Positions 32,530 to 42,764 are shown, counted from the stretch's first letter. The stretch is 64,000 nt of DNA from Acanthosepion lycidas (GCA_963932145.1 OZ010571.1:155023789-155087788), one strand, 5' to 3'. Notes: generated by a model from the sequence alone, not told the origin. A program made the numbers and translations.

Positions 32530-33056
32530 AGTTCACTGTGTTGGATCTATTTTACATATCTGTAAGTCTACCATTCGTCCATGCTTAGAATATTGCTGCC
32601 ACATATGGTTTGGTGCCCTTGTAATTTACCTGGGACTCCTCGATAAAATGCAAAGTAGAATCAGCCATATTATTGGTCCTGAACTGGCACCTTGGCTTCA
32701 TTCACTTTCCCACCGACGTAAGGTTGTCTCTTCGCTAGGGTACCTAGACTTTTTGAATTCAACTCAGTACTAAATCAGCGTCGATATCTTGGCTAGATGT
32801 AACCGTAAATTCTATACATTATTTACATTATTCGGACTATTTTCCTCATGTTTGTCGCCATATTTATTACAACGTTTCTTTTCTCGCATTTCTCGCTTGT
32901 GGAACTCCCTTTCGGCTCCATGTAAATATTTAAATGCAATGCCAATCACTATCTACTCTCCTCCTGATTACTCTTTCCTCTTCCCGCTCATTATTAATGT
33001 TTCTGTTGCTAATTCTTCCACATCTCTAGTGGCTTCACTGTTTTGCATGGAATGAT
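32530..33056 (+). pseudogene. CR1-like LINE ORF2 C-terminal region
   Basis: The frame reads IRPCLEYCCHIWFGAL, LLDKMQSRISHIIGPELAPW and LHSLSHRRKVVSSLGYL, then CNRKFY near 32800. It resumes after an insertion with FFSRISRLWNSLSAPCKYL and ends near 33050. These blocks follow the RT domain in CR1/Jockey-like LINEs, ending with the R-LWNSLPA motif. The 59-base insertion is a SINE-A tail, and otherwise the frame is only moderately damaged. Confidence 0.8.
32818..32876 (-). mobile_element. SINE-A tail fragment inserted in LINE
   Basis: ATTATTCGGACTATTTTCCT to CATATTTATTACAACGTT is the extreme 3' tail of SINE-A. It interrupts the LINE frame exactly between CNRKFY and FFSR. Confidence 0.8.
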
Positions 33057-33453
33057 ACCGATTAAAAAAAAGAAAAAAAGAATGAACATTTGCCATGGAA
33101 ATAGCCATAGAGTAGCGGAAGGTTTTCTACGTTGTAAGAAACGTTTGCAGAGTGGAAAATTAGTCTTACCCCTTAAGCTCGCGTAAACGATTTTCAACTC
33201 AAGGATGATGAAAAAATGAAATTGAGTAGTTCTAGCCCAGATATGGAACCAACATTCCATTTTTGGTTTAATTAGATTCTTGTAAAGATAAAACATAGCA
33301 GAAGGAGTCAGGAAAATTTCTGGAGCTATAGAAATAGCTTTATTAATGATTTCTCTTTATGTATTCATTGTGACACTATAAACTGTCACTGATAGTAGTT
33401 GAAAGGAATGTAACATTATTGTGACACTGGCAGTATGAAAACCCCGTATAGAG

Positions 33454-33509
33454 TTGGAGAATTGGAATTGGAGAATTGGAATTGGAGAATTGGAATTGGA
33501 GAATTGGAA
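33454..33509. repeat. 14-bp minisatellite, four perfect copies
   Basis: Unit TTGGAGAATTGGAA is repeated four times without change, which suggests recent expansion. Confidence 0.95.
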
Positions 33510-34640
33510 GAGTTGAAAAAATGAAAAAGAAAACGTTAAAGTGAAAACATGAATTCAAATATGAAGCGAAGGAAACAAAAAGAGAATTATTTTTCCTTTC
33601 TGATAAACAGAAACGCTGAATGGAATGTTAGGCCCATGTTGAATTGAAACAGTTTGAAACATTCTTGCTGGTTAAAATAGATTTCAAAGGCGCAAAAACT
33701 TGATTGTCAGGAAAGATGCTTGTGTTGAATAATAGACTGTTTTGGTATTTGAAGGTCATTGACGACCGGGAGTGAATTTCTGTAAGGCTGAAAGAATTAG
33801 CAAAGCCGAGTTTTGCAAACATGGACAGGAAATTATTTGGGTCGTAATTGGAGTTTGACAAACAAAAGAGAATTCTTTGCCGATTTGAAATAATTTTTTA
33901 AACACACACGTTTGTTGACGAAAATATTATTGTTGGGAAAAAGAAAGTTAAAACAAAGTTTATTGTTTTGGAATAGCTGACAGCTTTGTTTGCAGGTCAG
34001 TATCATTTCTACAGGGCTGGGGAAAATAATTAATTGATGAATATGTAATGATCCTGGAGGGCGGTAAGAGTTGGGCGAGATGCATATAAACCAAACGCTT
34101 AGTTGCAGTTGGCGTGAGAAGCAACCAGAGGTCACGTGAGGGAGGCTGTAGCCGAGAGAGGTCGAAAGGAAGCCACATGACCTGCTGCTGAGAGAACTGC
34201 TGGTGTTGAGCCTTGACACAGAGTTCCAGACGACCTAACATCTTGTGTGAATTGTTGACCCGTTCCAAGTTTTAGAAGCAGAAGATAGTGTCACGATAGT
34301 GAGTTTAACGGGAAGGGTTAGCTTTGTTGTATCATTGATTACATAAAACAACAGAAAATTAACTTAGCGGCCTTCTTTGTTATTTGTTATGAGATTTGTA
34401 TTTTCACCGGCGGAAGCATTCTTGTCCTTTTTCATACCACGGGTCCGTCAACTCGATTCAGCGCTTAAGTATGGACGAAAATTCGATCTTCACTACACTG
34501 GGGATCAAAGAACACAACGTGGGAAGAGCAGATGAAGGAACGAAGCGATGAACAGATGACCATCAGTTGAACGGCGGCTCTGTTGACCAGCGTGGGAACA
34601 ACCCGGGATCGAGCCCGGCGGTGTGTTATATATTTGCGAT
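33510..34640. other. Less AT-rich block without recognised gene
   Basis: Minus frames at 33833-34219 (128 codons) and 33960-34268 (102 codons) overlap in different frames and show no domain. The base composition of 34060-34640 differs from the flanks, hinting at an old inserted element that I cannot name. Confidence 0.45.
34555..34625 (+). repeat. Possible tRNA-like SINE head
   Basis: CCATCAGTTGAACGGCGGCT resembles an A box, and ACCCGGGATCGAGCCCGG has a T-arm-like stem with a B-box-like loop about 40 bases later. The loop is one base short of a true tRNA. No body repeat was recognised. Confidence 0.35.
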
Positions 34641-35001
34641 CAGTAAAACTACTTAATAAGAATTATTTTCGAAATGAGTTGGCCTAGAATTATATTATGA
34701 CAAGGTGCCCGATTTTTCTTATTGTAAGATAAAAAAAAATGAGGGAATACTTTATATCTTATGGAAAAGAACTAATAGTCACAAAACCGAACCACAGACA
34801 ACTGCTTCTTGGTTTGTTTAACCATTTTTGTGAAATGAAGGCATCAAACGAATGAATCCAAGAGTAAACACTGGCATTTAAAACGATAACCTATCAAGAC
34901 TTAATCGAATTGATTCATTGAATTTTCTTTTTTCAATTTCTTTAGATTTCTCTTTAAAATCAATGAATAATCTTGATACACGTAACTTTGTTTAAATTAA
35001 A

Positions 35002-35190
35002 TTGAATACTTTGTGTTTTTGCATCCTCCTCCTCTTTACAACTATAGAATATTCATTAGCTACAAAATATGAAAGATATCAGAGGAGACTCAGCATACAT
35101 TACGTCTCACATAATCTTTCACTCTTAATTTCTATAATCTTTGGAAAACTAATGAAGGAGTTCACAGAAATATTTGCACAATTAACGTGA
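35002..35190 (+). CDS. Small open frame with signal-peptide-like start (doubtful)
   Basis: The frame opens MNTLCFCILLLFTTIEYSLA, which has a hydrophobic core and a plausible signal-peptidase site. TKYERYQRRLSIHYVS follows and it stops after 62 codons. There is no family match and no recognisable promoter. Hydrophobic N-termini arise easily in AT-rich DNA, so chance is a serious alternative. Long AT-rich stretches on either side (34641-35001 and 35191-36497) hold nothing else I could name. Confidence 0.2.
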   Translation: MNTLCFCILLLFTTIEYSLATKYERYQRRLSIHYVSHNLSLLISIIFGKLMKEFTEIFAQLT

Positions 35191-36497
35191 CGTTTATTTG
35201 TCTTTTATATATTTATATGTCACTAGCAAGGTTGCTGAAACTTCAATAAACATTATTAATTGTTGTAAAGAAAACCATAATTACAGAACACACGCAAAGT
35301 TTAAAAATGATTTGAAATTTTTTTAAAAGCAATGCCATTGTAATGACGATAAAATTATAAGGAAAACTTCAATACAAAATGTATTCTCCGTGTTCTGAAA
35401 ATAGTTTTAGAAGTCGTTCATTTATTGATTTCACGAACCGATATAATTCTTGATACAGGCTGTATAGCATCAAGAATAGAATTTTAGAACTGATTTTTGC
35501 TAGTCGATTGACACCATCCCACTAATGTAAAACGTCTTTTTCAGCATACCCTAAACGTTTTCATTTGGGCTAATATTAAGCAATTAAACAATTAAGCAAG
35601 TCACTTCATCAAACAATTGTCTCTGAAGCCATATTATTCAAATTTTCGTTTAGTTTACTTTGCCAAATATGATAAGGCATTGATGTGCGTAAAAATCATC
35701 ATATTTCTGAAAGCATTTAGCTTCTTCTTGAATCATGACTCCACGTGTAATTTCAAAAAACCTATTTATGACAGAGCTGTCAGTCTAACATCGTCCGGAA
35801 CTCGCTACAGACCCAACACTTCAATATAAGGTCTCATATGTAAACATTACCCCGTTCCAGCATTGTTGACGCTTCAACCTGTTTTGCTCCATCCGTTTAA
35901 AAGAAAGGTTGAAACATTTGTCTTCATTTTTTCTGCTGCTCATTCCAGTCAGTTATCTTTATAGATGTTGTTTTTTATAAAGAGAACTCGTAGTTGATCT
36001 CACATGAGTTGCCATTGGATTTAAGACTCAATATCTTTTAATTCTAGATACTTTCTCGCTGCTACAACGCTTAAAAATGTCACTGAGTGACAAAAGCAGA
36101 TCTTAAAAAATAGCTCTCATAAAGTGGGATACAGATCGGCGATATCAAGTCTTCAGCTTACCCTTATCAGATCTGTATCAGGGTCATCCAATAACTTCAA
36201 TGATCTTCTTCACAACCAGGTACTAATTGTCGATCATTTTTACAATTTCTAGCGCTTTTTTAAACTTTTGCTTCTCTAATGTTATTACATATTTTCCCTT
36301 TTATCCGTAAAATCAGATACAACCAATTGTATTGTGGCTTTTAATTTGAGAGAAAATTCAAGATATTTGCTTACATTTGTTAGCATCAGTGCAAAACAAA
36401 ATCCCTTTTATTCTAACTGTGAAGATAGACATTGCTATTGTGTACCAAATTACATTTATATTCTAATAATAATTTGTTTTATATGTTGATAAAATAG

Positions 36498-37225
36498 GAA
36501 GTGGCTAATTACATGAAAGGTGAGTAAAATTAAATTTGAAATATATTTTTAAACTATTTTCTCTCACAATTCTTTTATTTAACAGGATTATTTGTTGCCT
36601 ATCTTTTCATTTTCTTTTTAACAAAGACGATAAACAACCAGAAGAGTAAGTATTTCCGCTTGTAAACGAGAAAAAAATAGATAACTGATTCGAGAAGAAA
36701 GATAAAGTCTAATTTCTACTCGCAATATACAATACGAAAAAAAAATCTAGAAGCTCAGTAAACAAAATAAATAACATGGCAAAAGAAAGAAACAAAAATA
36801 ATTAAAAATAGTCGAAATAATAATAAATGAAAAACAAACTACGAAAAATAGTTAATTGGTTTCTTGCAGAGTATTTGATTATATAACTTTTGTAACTTTC
36901 CGAAAAAGACTAAAAAAACGGCCATGAATCTCGTTTCAGGCTTCATTGTTATTCTAACTCCATCTTGACGAACTAAAACACAGACAGTGAGATAAATGGC
37001 GCCTTTATCCAATAGACTTAATTTTTTAAGAACTCTTTTCTTTCGTATTTCTTCCTGCTTCTGTCAGATGTGATACCTCCAAGCGATGGAAATGCTCTTT
37101 CAACAGTTTTTAACGATTTCAAATTGGGCGATTTTTTAACGACTTGGCGTATTTTTGGCACCTCTATTTTAAAATCCAGTTTCTCTGGACCTGGCACCAG
37201 ATTTGTCTTGGTTTATCAACATTAA
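36498..37225 (+). CDS. Candidate three-exon gene for a short secreted protein
   Basis: Exon 1 (coding from ATG at 36513, ending 36519) is followed by GTGAGT. Exon 2 (36586-36645) is preceded by a pyrimidine-rich tract and AACAG and followed by GTAAGT. Exon 3 (37068-37225) follows TTTCTTCCTGCTTCTGTCAG and ends in TAA. All junctions keep one frame, giving about 74 residues. The N-terminus MKGLFVAYLFIFFLTKT looks like a signal peptide, and the remainder (from about NNQKNVIPPSDG) has no Cys and no family that I recognise. Against it: the minus strand of exon 3 also has an open frame with a hAT-like VERAF motif, and AT-rich DNA produces splice-like strings by chance. No promoter or poly-A site was confirmed. 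Confidence 0.35.
37018..37200 (-). pseudogene. Possible hAT-type transposase C-terminal fragment (alternative reading)
   Basis: The minus frame reads SPNLKSLKTVERAFPSLGGI, then TSDRSRKKYERKEFLKN and a stop at 37018-37020. hAT transposases carry a similar (S/V)ER(A/V)FS segment, which includes the catalytic Glu, close to the C-terminus. The surrounding domain is not visible. This competes with the plus-strand exon 3; both cannot be counted as firm. Confidence 0.3.
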
Positions 37226-37332
37226 AATTTCTTCTCTGAGAGTGATATTAAAAAAAATTAGAAATGGCTTTCAATTTTAAAGTTGACGAGAGCGCCGTGT
37301 ATTATTAGTTGGTTATATAACCTATTATATCT

Positions 37333-37335
<3 letters not shown>

Positions 37336-37393
<58 letters not shown>
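37336..37393. repeat. (TA)n microsatellite
   Basis: Long TA array followed by TAAATAAAATAAA. Confidence 0.95.
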
Positions 37394-37400
<7 letters not shown>

Positions 37401-37614
37401 ATAAATTCGTCAAAGCTTTTTTTCATTCTAATCTATAGTTATATGGCAAATTGCTTAAATCAAAGCCATTCCAAATAAAGACCCAGTAAACATGCGGCTT
37501 GTGTTTCTGACTGTTTTGGGTGGGTCCAAAATTACTATTAACCTATAATGATTGAGAACATTTTTAGTAATTGACTTGTTAGCGATATTTAATATAAAAA
37601 AATTATTTCTTCCC

Positions 37615-38420
37615 AAGCAAGGCAATAAAGCCACTAGGACGCCAGGGGTTACTGAGTTTTATGAGAAAAAATACTGTTAAGAAGAGAGGATAATAAAATA
37701 ATAACAATTAGCAAGACAGACGATAACGATGGACGTTGCATTTAAATATTTGAATATCAACTTCGATCTTCAAAAATTTAATGTCAGTCAGGAAGCAAGA
37801 AACCGGGAGAGAGTTCCACAAACGGGGAGTGCGAGAGAAGAAACTGTTAGCATAGAACTTACGGTTACATCTTTCAACTGTAAGAGACCTTGCTGTAATT
37901 CTTTCTTATGTGCCGTGTTCCTTCAGGACATAGGCGATCATGGCTCTTCACTTCTCCCTATCCCTTGTAACTCTCAATAATTTTCGTCCGTCTGCCAACA
38001 CCGCCAGACCTCGTTCTGTTAGCCACTTGCTTAAGCCCGCTTTCCCTTGTCTCTCTTTCCCTCTATTCGACCTGTGAGTATCAGATTCTTGAAGCTCTCC
38101 TTCCTCATTAAGCGCCCCAGAAATCGTCTGCCTCTTCCTGATGTTAAGTATAAGCTTCCTCCTTGTTTGCATCCTCTCCAAAACCTGGTCGTTGCTCACA
38201 CGTTCGACCCATGATATCCTTGGCATAGTATGCTTAAATTCATGAAGTCTAGGTACCAAAGAGGAAAGCTCATGAGAATAATTATCATGGAAGGATTTAT
38301 AGAAAAGCTACAGGTAACAGACATTACGTTGGTGGGAAAGGGAGTGAAGCGGAGATGCCAGGTCAGGACCAATAACTTTTCGGGTTTTATCAGCTATAGT
38401 TAATACTTTGAATCAAGTAT
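37615..38420 (-). pseudogene. CR1-like LINE C-terminal region with nested insertion
   Basis: On minus, from 38420: VIGPDLASPLHSLSHQRNV, FYKSFHDN, then ELSSLVPRLHEFKHT up to about 38230. The same family then resumes at about 37905 with LTVERCNRKFYANSFFSRTP and RLWNSLPVSCF, ending near 37615. The intervening 37905-38228 belongs to another LINE family. The element is closely related to 32530-33056 and 38640-38885. Confidence 0.8.
37905..38228 (-). mobile_element. RTE-like LINE 3' fragment nested in CR1-like LINE
   Basis: The minus frame reads RISWVERVSNDQVLERMQTR, KLILNIRKRQT and, further on, LSKWLTERGLAVLADG and LLRVTRDRE. It closes with the MIAYVL-type end in a shifted frame and an AAGAA 3' end. 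It matches 22947-23330. Both LINEs share orientation, and the 5'-truncated insert splits the outer frame. Confidence 0.8.
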
Positions 38421-38639
38421 TATTATTATTATTATTGATCAAAAAGCAAAGAATGTACAAATCAATCAGAAAGTGATTTCAACTTTTGATTCAACAATGA
38501 AACATTAAAATAATAGAGGGATTAAATAATGTTTAATGAGTCACGGAGAAATAATAATGTTGATAATATTCGAAAATATCATTTAGCAATTATAATCATA
38601 TTTATAGTCTTAACTTACACACAAATAATATTTTTATCA

Positions 38640-38885
38640 TTTCACCGCAGGTAAGGCGATAAAGGTGCTAAGACGCAATTAAAGTGAATGAAACTGAGAA
38701 AATATTGCTGAAGAGAAAGGACAACAAAAATAACAGGATTCAAGGAGAGTGAAGATGAGAATTGATGTTGTATTTATGTTCTTGAAGATCGTAGTTGACA
38801 GGAAAGCAAGAATCCGGAAGATAGTTCCACAAGACAAAAAAAAGCTTCTTTAAGTCGTTTAAAAGTGAGCAGTTTGGTTTTGAAG
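38640..38885 (-). pseudogene. CR1-like LINE 3' end fragment
   Basis: Nucleotide match to 37615-37890: on plus, GGCRATAAAGGTGCTAAGAC, GACGATGGACGTTG-like and GGAAGATAGTTCCACAAGA strings occur in the same order. It contains the C-terminal coding end and the 3' untranslated part. It lies in the same orientation about 1 kb away, possibly from tandem duplication. Confidence 0.65.
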
Positions 38886-39877
38886 GCGTTAAAATTAACA
38901 CAGAACATTTCTTGCCTTAGTTAATAACAGACTGAAGGTCAATTTCGAGGTCAGTTTCTAATTTCCCTTTTCGAACCTATCAGACTTACCACCAAGGAGT
39001 ATAAAAAGACTGATGTTATGCTAAAAGTTCAAGAAAACAAGATGGCTTATTGATTGCTTTCGGAGACAAAGCATTCTTGAAAAATATACTGACCATATTA
39101 TCCGATGCATTTCGACAAATAATACAAATATATTTGGTAAAGAATTTCTGCATGTCTTTAACTTGAAAACATAAAACATAAAAATTTAACTGTCTCTTTA
39201 GAAAGATTGAACTGTGGTTTTTAAATCACTACAATTTATTTCTTAAAAAAAAAAATGACCTTCTTGACAATAAAAGCTGTAGCACTATTTAAGATCATTT
39301 TACGATGGAGTTGTAGCTGCAATTAATAGTCAGCTATTATTAAATGGAGATGAAATATGAGAAAGCGTTACTTTGGAGAAGTTTTGAATGTCTGGAAATT
39401 TGTCTTCGGGCAAAAAATATACGGAGAAATTAGGACAAACACTCCTCTGAATAAAGTGATATCAGAAATTTTGATATTTCTAATTTTGAAAAATGGCGAA
39501 AGAAATGAGAGAAAAGCAGTAGAAAAAACCTAAATCATTCATATGGGAGACTAGTGTCATCATTGAGTATAGATGCAAGGGTTTCATTGATCATTGTAAA
39601 TATTGAGGTAAGAGTGGGTTTAATTTCGTTATGCTTGGGTGATTTGAAAATTTGTTAAGGTTTCGCCAGTGTATATTTGATTATGTTATAAAATGCTATT
39701 GAAAAAGTATATAGTGAAAAAAATTACTTCTTCATTTGAAATTTGATGTTAAAGAATATAACTTTCATCCAGGACACCATTGTTCAAAATGTGAATATTT
39801 GTTGCCTTAAGTAGCTTGTGAAAGATTTGATCACTTACTAGTCTAGGAAATTTGTATCGTTGATGGTATTCAAATAT
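38886..39877. other. 1 kb without recognisable genes
   Basis: AT-rich DNA. No motif or repeat recognised. Confidence 0.5.
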
Positions 39878-40012
39878 CAGTAGTAAAAAATGTAGTAAAA
39901 AATGTAGTAAAAAATATCACTTTTTATGTAGCATAAAATATCACTTTTTATGTAGCACAAAATATCACTTTTTATGTAGCATAAAATATTACATTTTATG
40001 TTATACGAAATG
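39878..40012. repeat. Nested minisatellite: 12-bp and 24-bp units
   Basis: Three copies of GTAGTAAAAAAT are followed by about three copies of a 24-base unit containing ATATCACTTTTTATGTAGCA. The shorter unit resembles part of the longer one. Confidence 0.9.
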
Positions 40013-40326
40013 ATTAAAGGGTAGGATACATCTAATGATACAGATTTTTATGGCCAAAAGTAGGAGATTTGGTAGGGAAGCCATTGGAAAGCTATTTAGA
40101 TCGAAGTCGATGCTTGCCTATTCAATACCTGCAGTACGAAACAAGTTTGCCTAATTCATTGCTTATCATAAAATTAGTCAGGGAGAGATAATAAACTATA
40201 ACTCCGCATAAAGTTTAACTGGAGAAATAGTGAATTTGTCTTTTAATTTAAAAAGAAATTATGCACTAGTTTACTTGTGCCGCCAACAATAGCAATGTTG
40301 GGTTTTTCGATATTTTAGAAAAAAAT

Positions 40327-40700
40327 GTCAGTCTATATTTCTAAGATGAGATATTATGTACACTATTTACATTATTCGGACTATTGTCCCCATCTTTGTC
40401 GCCATATTTATTACAACGTTTTGGCTGTTTTACGCTCCGGCCTTCTTCAGTATCTGTCTATATTTCTGAGATGAGGTATTATGTACACTATTTACATTAT
40501 TCGGACTATTGTTCTCATCTTTGTCGCCATATTTATTACAACGTTTCGGCCGTTGTACGTCCCGGCCTTCTTCAGTATCTGTCTATATTTCTGAGTTGAT
40601 GTATTATGTACACTATTTACATTTTTCCGACTATTGTCCTCATCTTTCTCGCCATATTTATTACAACGTTTCGGCCGTTGTACGCTCCGGCCTTCTTCAG
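40327..40700 (-). repeat. SINE-A tail tandemly repeated, 125-bp period
   Basis: GTCTATATTTCTRAG starts at 40331, 40456 and 40581, exactly 125 bases apart. Each unit carries TATTATGTACACTATTTACA, the ATTCGGACTATTG block and the hairpin block CGGCCTTCTTCAG. The third unit continues into a complete SINE-A, so the array grew from the 3' tail of one insertion. Confidence 0.9.
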
Positions 40701-40916
40701 GTGGTTGGAATATCGAACTGAACCCTTTATTTCGCTCACTTGGGTAGACTGTTCTCGTTCCACATTCCGTGTTTAATGGATGTCAGTTATCTCCTGTTAA
40801 TTCCCTTCTCCAAGTTCTCCACTGCCTTAACCGGGTATTGAACTCACAGTCTTTGGATCTTGTCACTGGATCTAACCAACGCCTTTATCCACTGTGCCAT
40901 GTGTCCTTTAGAAGTA
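40576..40916 (-). mobile_element. SINE-A copy, full length
   Basis: On minus: head GGCACAGTGGATAAAGGCG (A box) and GTGAGTTCAATACCCGG (B box), body CGAAATAAAGGGTTCAGTTC, and tail CTGAAGAAGGCCGGAGCGTA followed by CAACGGCCGAAACGTTG. It is the best preserved of the family here and can serve as the reference copy. Confidence 0.85.
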
Positions 40917-40923
40917 AAAAGAT

Positions 40924-41822
40924 AACGAAAAAAGTCCTTTCCGTTTTTTACGTCGTGTGGGACAACTGATACTTAAGTGAATGCGTTACATGAGGGAAAA
41001 TGGTGAGGTGCGGGTGGTGGCATTGCTCTTGAACAATGCTGGTGCGTTGCTCACCCGAAGTCAATCATAGCTCGAGCAGCGGTGAGGAAACATGGCGATG
41101 TTGAAGCAGCTCGTTCGTGGTTGTCTGTTTTAGCCGCATCAAGTCGCCGAGTACGTCAAGCATTTGGGGATAATGCTTTGAGCAAACTCAGCGCCACTCA
41201 TTGTTTTCAGAAGTTAATTCCGAAAGATCTGTCTCTTTGTGGTGAATCCCAAAGTGGTCGGCAACATGTCTTGGATGACGAGGCCCTGAAGGTGGCCACA
41301 GAAGACAAACAGCCAAACCTTTCCGATGAAACAGTCAGACTTCACCTGCACCACATAGGGAAGGCGAACAAGTTGAGCAAGTGGGTACTTCACACAATGT
41401 CGGAAGCCAAGCAACGTGCCCATATTTGATCGTGTGCTCATCAGTGACGAAATTGTGGGTCTTGTATGAGACTCCCAAGCGTGCCAGACATTAGTAACCA
41501 CGGAACCCTGTGCCTCACACCTCAAGATCACCTCTAAACCCATGCAAGATCATTCTCTTTATTTGGTGGACTAGTTGACAAGTGGTGCACTATGACCTGC
41601 TACCAACGGGTCAAAAGCATCGCTGCGGACCTGTTGTGGTATCAGTAGAAACGTACGCAGAAAGAGCCATCATTGCCTAATCGCAAGAATGTACAGTTCC
41701 GCCATGACAATGTCAGGTCTCATATGCCAATGGTGATTATTTTGAGGACTAATGGTATATCAAATTTGCTGTATACCATTTTTTTTCAATAAATCAAAAA
41801 CGGCAAGGACTTTTTTGATTAC
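40924..41822 (+). mobile_element. Mariner element, partly deleted
   Basis: The termini GAAAAAAGTCCTTTCCGTTT (near 40925) and, on minus, CAAAAAAGTCCTTGCCGTTT (near 41820) form inverted repeats. The about 900 bases between hold a degraded transposase. The left end lies less than 10 bases beyond the head of the SINE-A at 40576-40916. Confidence 0.8.
41030..41760 (+). pseudogene. Mariner transposase pseudogene
   Basis: The frame reads VRQAFGDNALSKLSATHCFQ, then SQSGRQHVLDDEALKVAT and LHHIGKANKLSKWV, the N-terminal DNA-binding and linker region of mariner transposases. Broken frames continue with TKLWVLYETPKRARH (first Asp region altered), LFIWWTS and QVVHYDLLPTGQK. The second and third catalytic residues cannot be traced. 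Frame breaks make it inactive. Confidence 0.8.
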
Positions 41823-41929
41823 CTTGTAGAACATTTTCTGCTATTTATATCTTGTTTCGAAAATATAGTTAGAGACTAGGAAAGAATGAAAAGCAAATTA
41901 AATTTCTCAACAATAATTTGGGTCGCAAC

Positions 41930-41985
41930 TATTTTTGAGAAATTCAATTAACTAGGAAGTATTATAGCAGACGATGGAAAATATG
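41930..41985 (+). pseudogene. Small LINE RT fragment
   Basis: LGSIIADDGKYD follows a stop after FEKFN, matching the YLGS block after the RT palm of RTE-like LINEs. It is only about 20 codons. Confidence 0.5.
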
Positions 41986-42114
41986 ACTTCGTGGGAAATA
42001 CTTTGCAAATCAGGCGAACTTGTGACAGGCACTCACAGGCCTCTTTGCGTCCAAGACACGTGATTTTTCCCGCCAGCGGATTGAACAGTGAGAGGTGCGT
42101 TGGCGAAAGGGTCC

Positions 42115-42180
42115 GGATACCAATAGTGATTATTTTGAGGACTAATGGTATGTTAAATTTGTTGTATACCTTAGAGCTAA
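42115..42180 (+). repeat. Second copy of the mariner 3' segment
   Basis: GTGATTATTTTGAGGACTAA and TGGTAT...GTATACC repeat 41725-41777 at a distance of about 395 bases. It may be a truncated second insertion or a local duplication. Confidence 0.7.
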
Positions 42181-42330
42181 AAATAAATTAGGACACAATT
42201 AAATTATGATATTTTATCTCTCAAATTTATAACAATAGAGTTTCCAATAGGTAATCAGAAGATACAAAGAAATGTGCCGGTAACCCACTCTTATCTAGCA
42301 GACTCTTCTGGTCACAAAGGAAAAAGTAAC

Positions 42331-42361
42331 GCACGCACACACACACACACACACACACACA
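42331..42361. repeat. (CA)n microsatellite
   Basis: CA array. The flanking DNA at 42380-42430 shares ATAGTTCTCAATATCGGAGA with the region near 29880. Confidence 0.9.
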
Positions 42362-42693
42362 TCGATATATGTTGTTTAAAAATCGGTATATTTCTAGGGA
42401 AATAGTTCTCAATATCGGAGATGGGGAGTTTATAGATAGAGACAGTATGTACATTAAATATCTGGAGTGGTTTCGCCCGCTGCACCACAAAGCGGGAACT
42501 TAGTCTGAAGATTGCGCTCAAGCAGTGTCTGTATTCACGTTGTTTAAATCTATGCATATCACTTATGTATCTGTCAATCTATGAGGTGAGGTTGAAAAGT
42601 CGTCGGCCTGATCAAGAGGGGGTTCCAAAAGAAATTCTGATGTTTGGTCATTTCATCAGGTTTTGGTAGGTTGGTCAGGTCGAGAATTTTTGT

Positions 42694-42695
<2 letters not shown>

Positions 42696-42764
<69 letters not shown>

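Noticed and set aside
33833..34268. Minus frames of 102 and 128 codons
   Set aside because: They overlap in different frames, show no domain and may be part of an unidentified old insertion.
40425..40470. Calling the SINE-A tail an active hammerhead ribozyme
   Set aside because: One extra base sits between CTGANGA and stem II, and no convincing stem III and cleavage triplet were found; kept only as a hypothesis.
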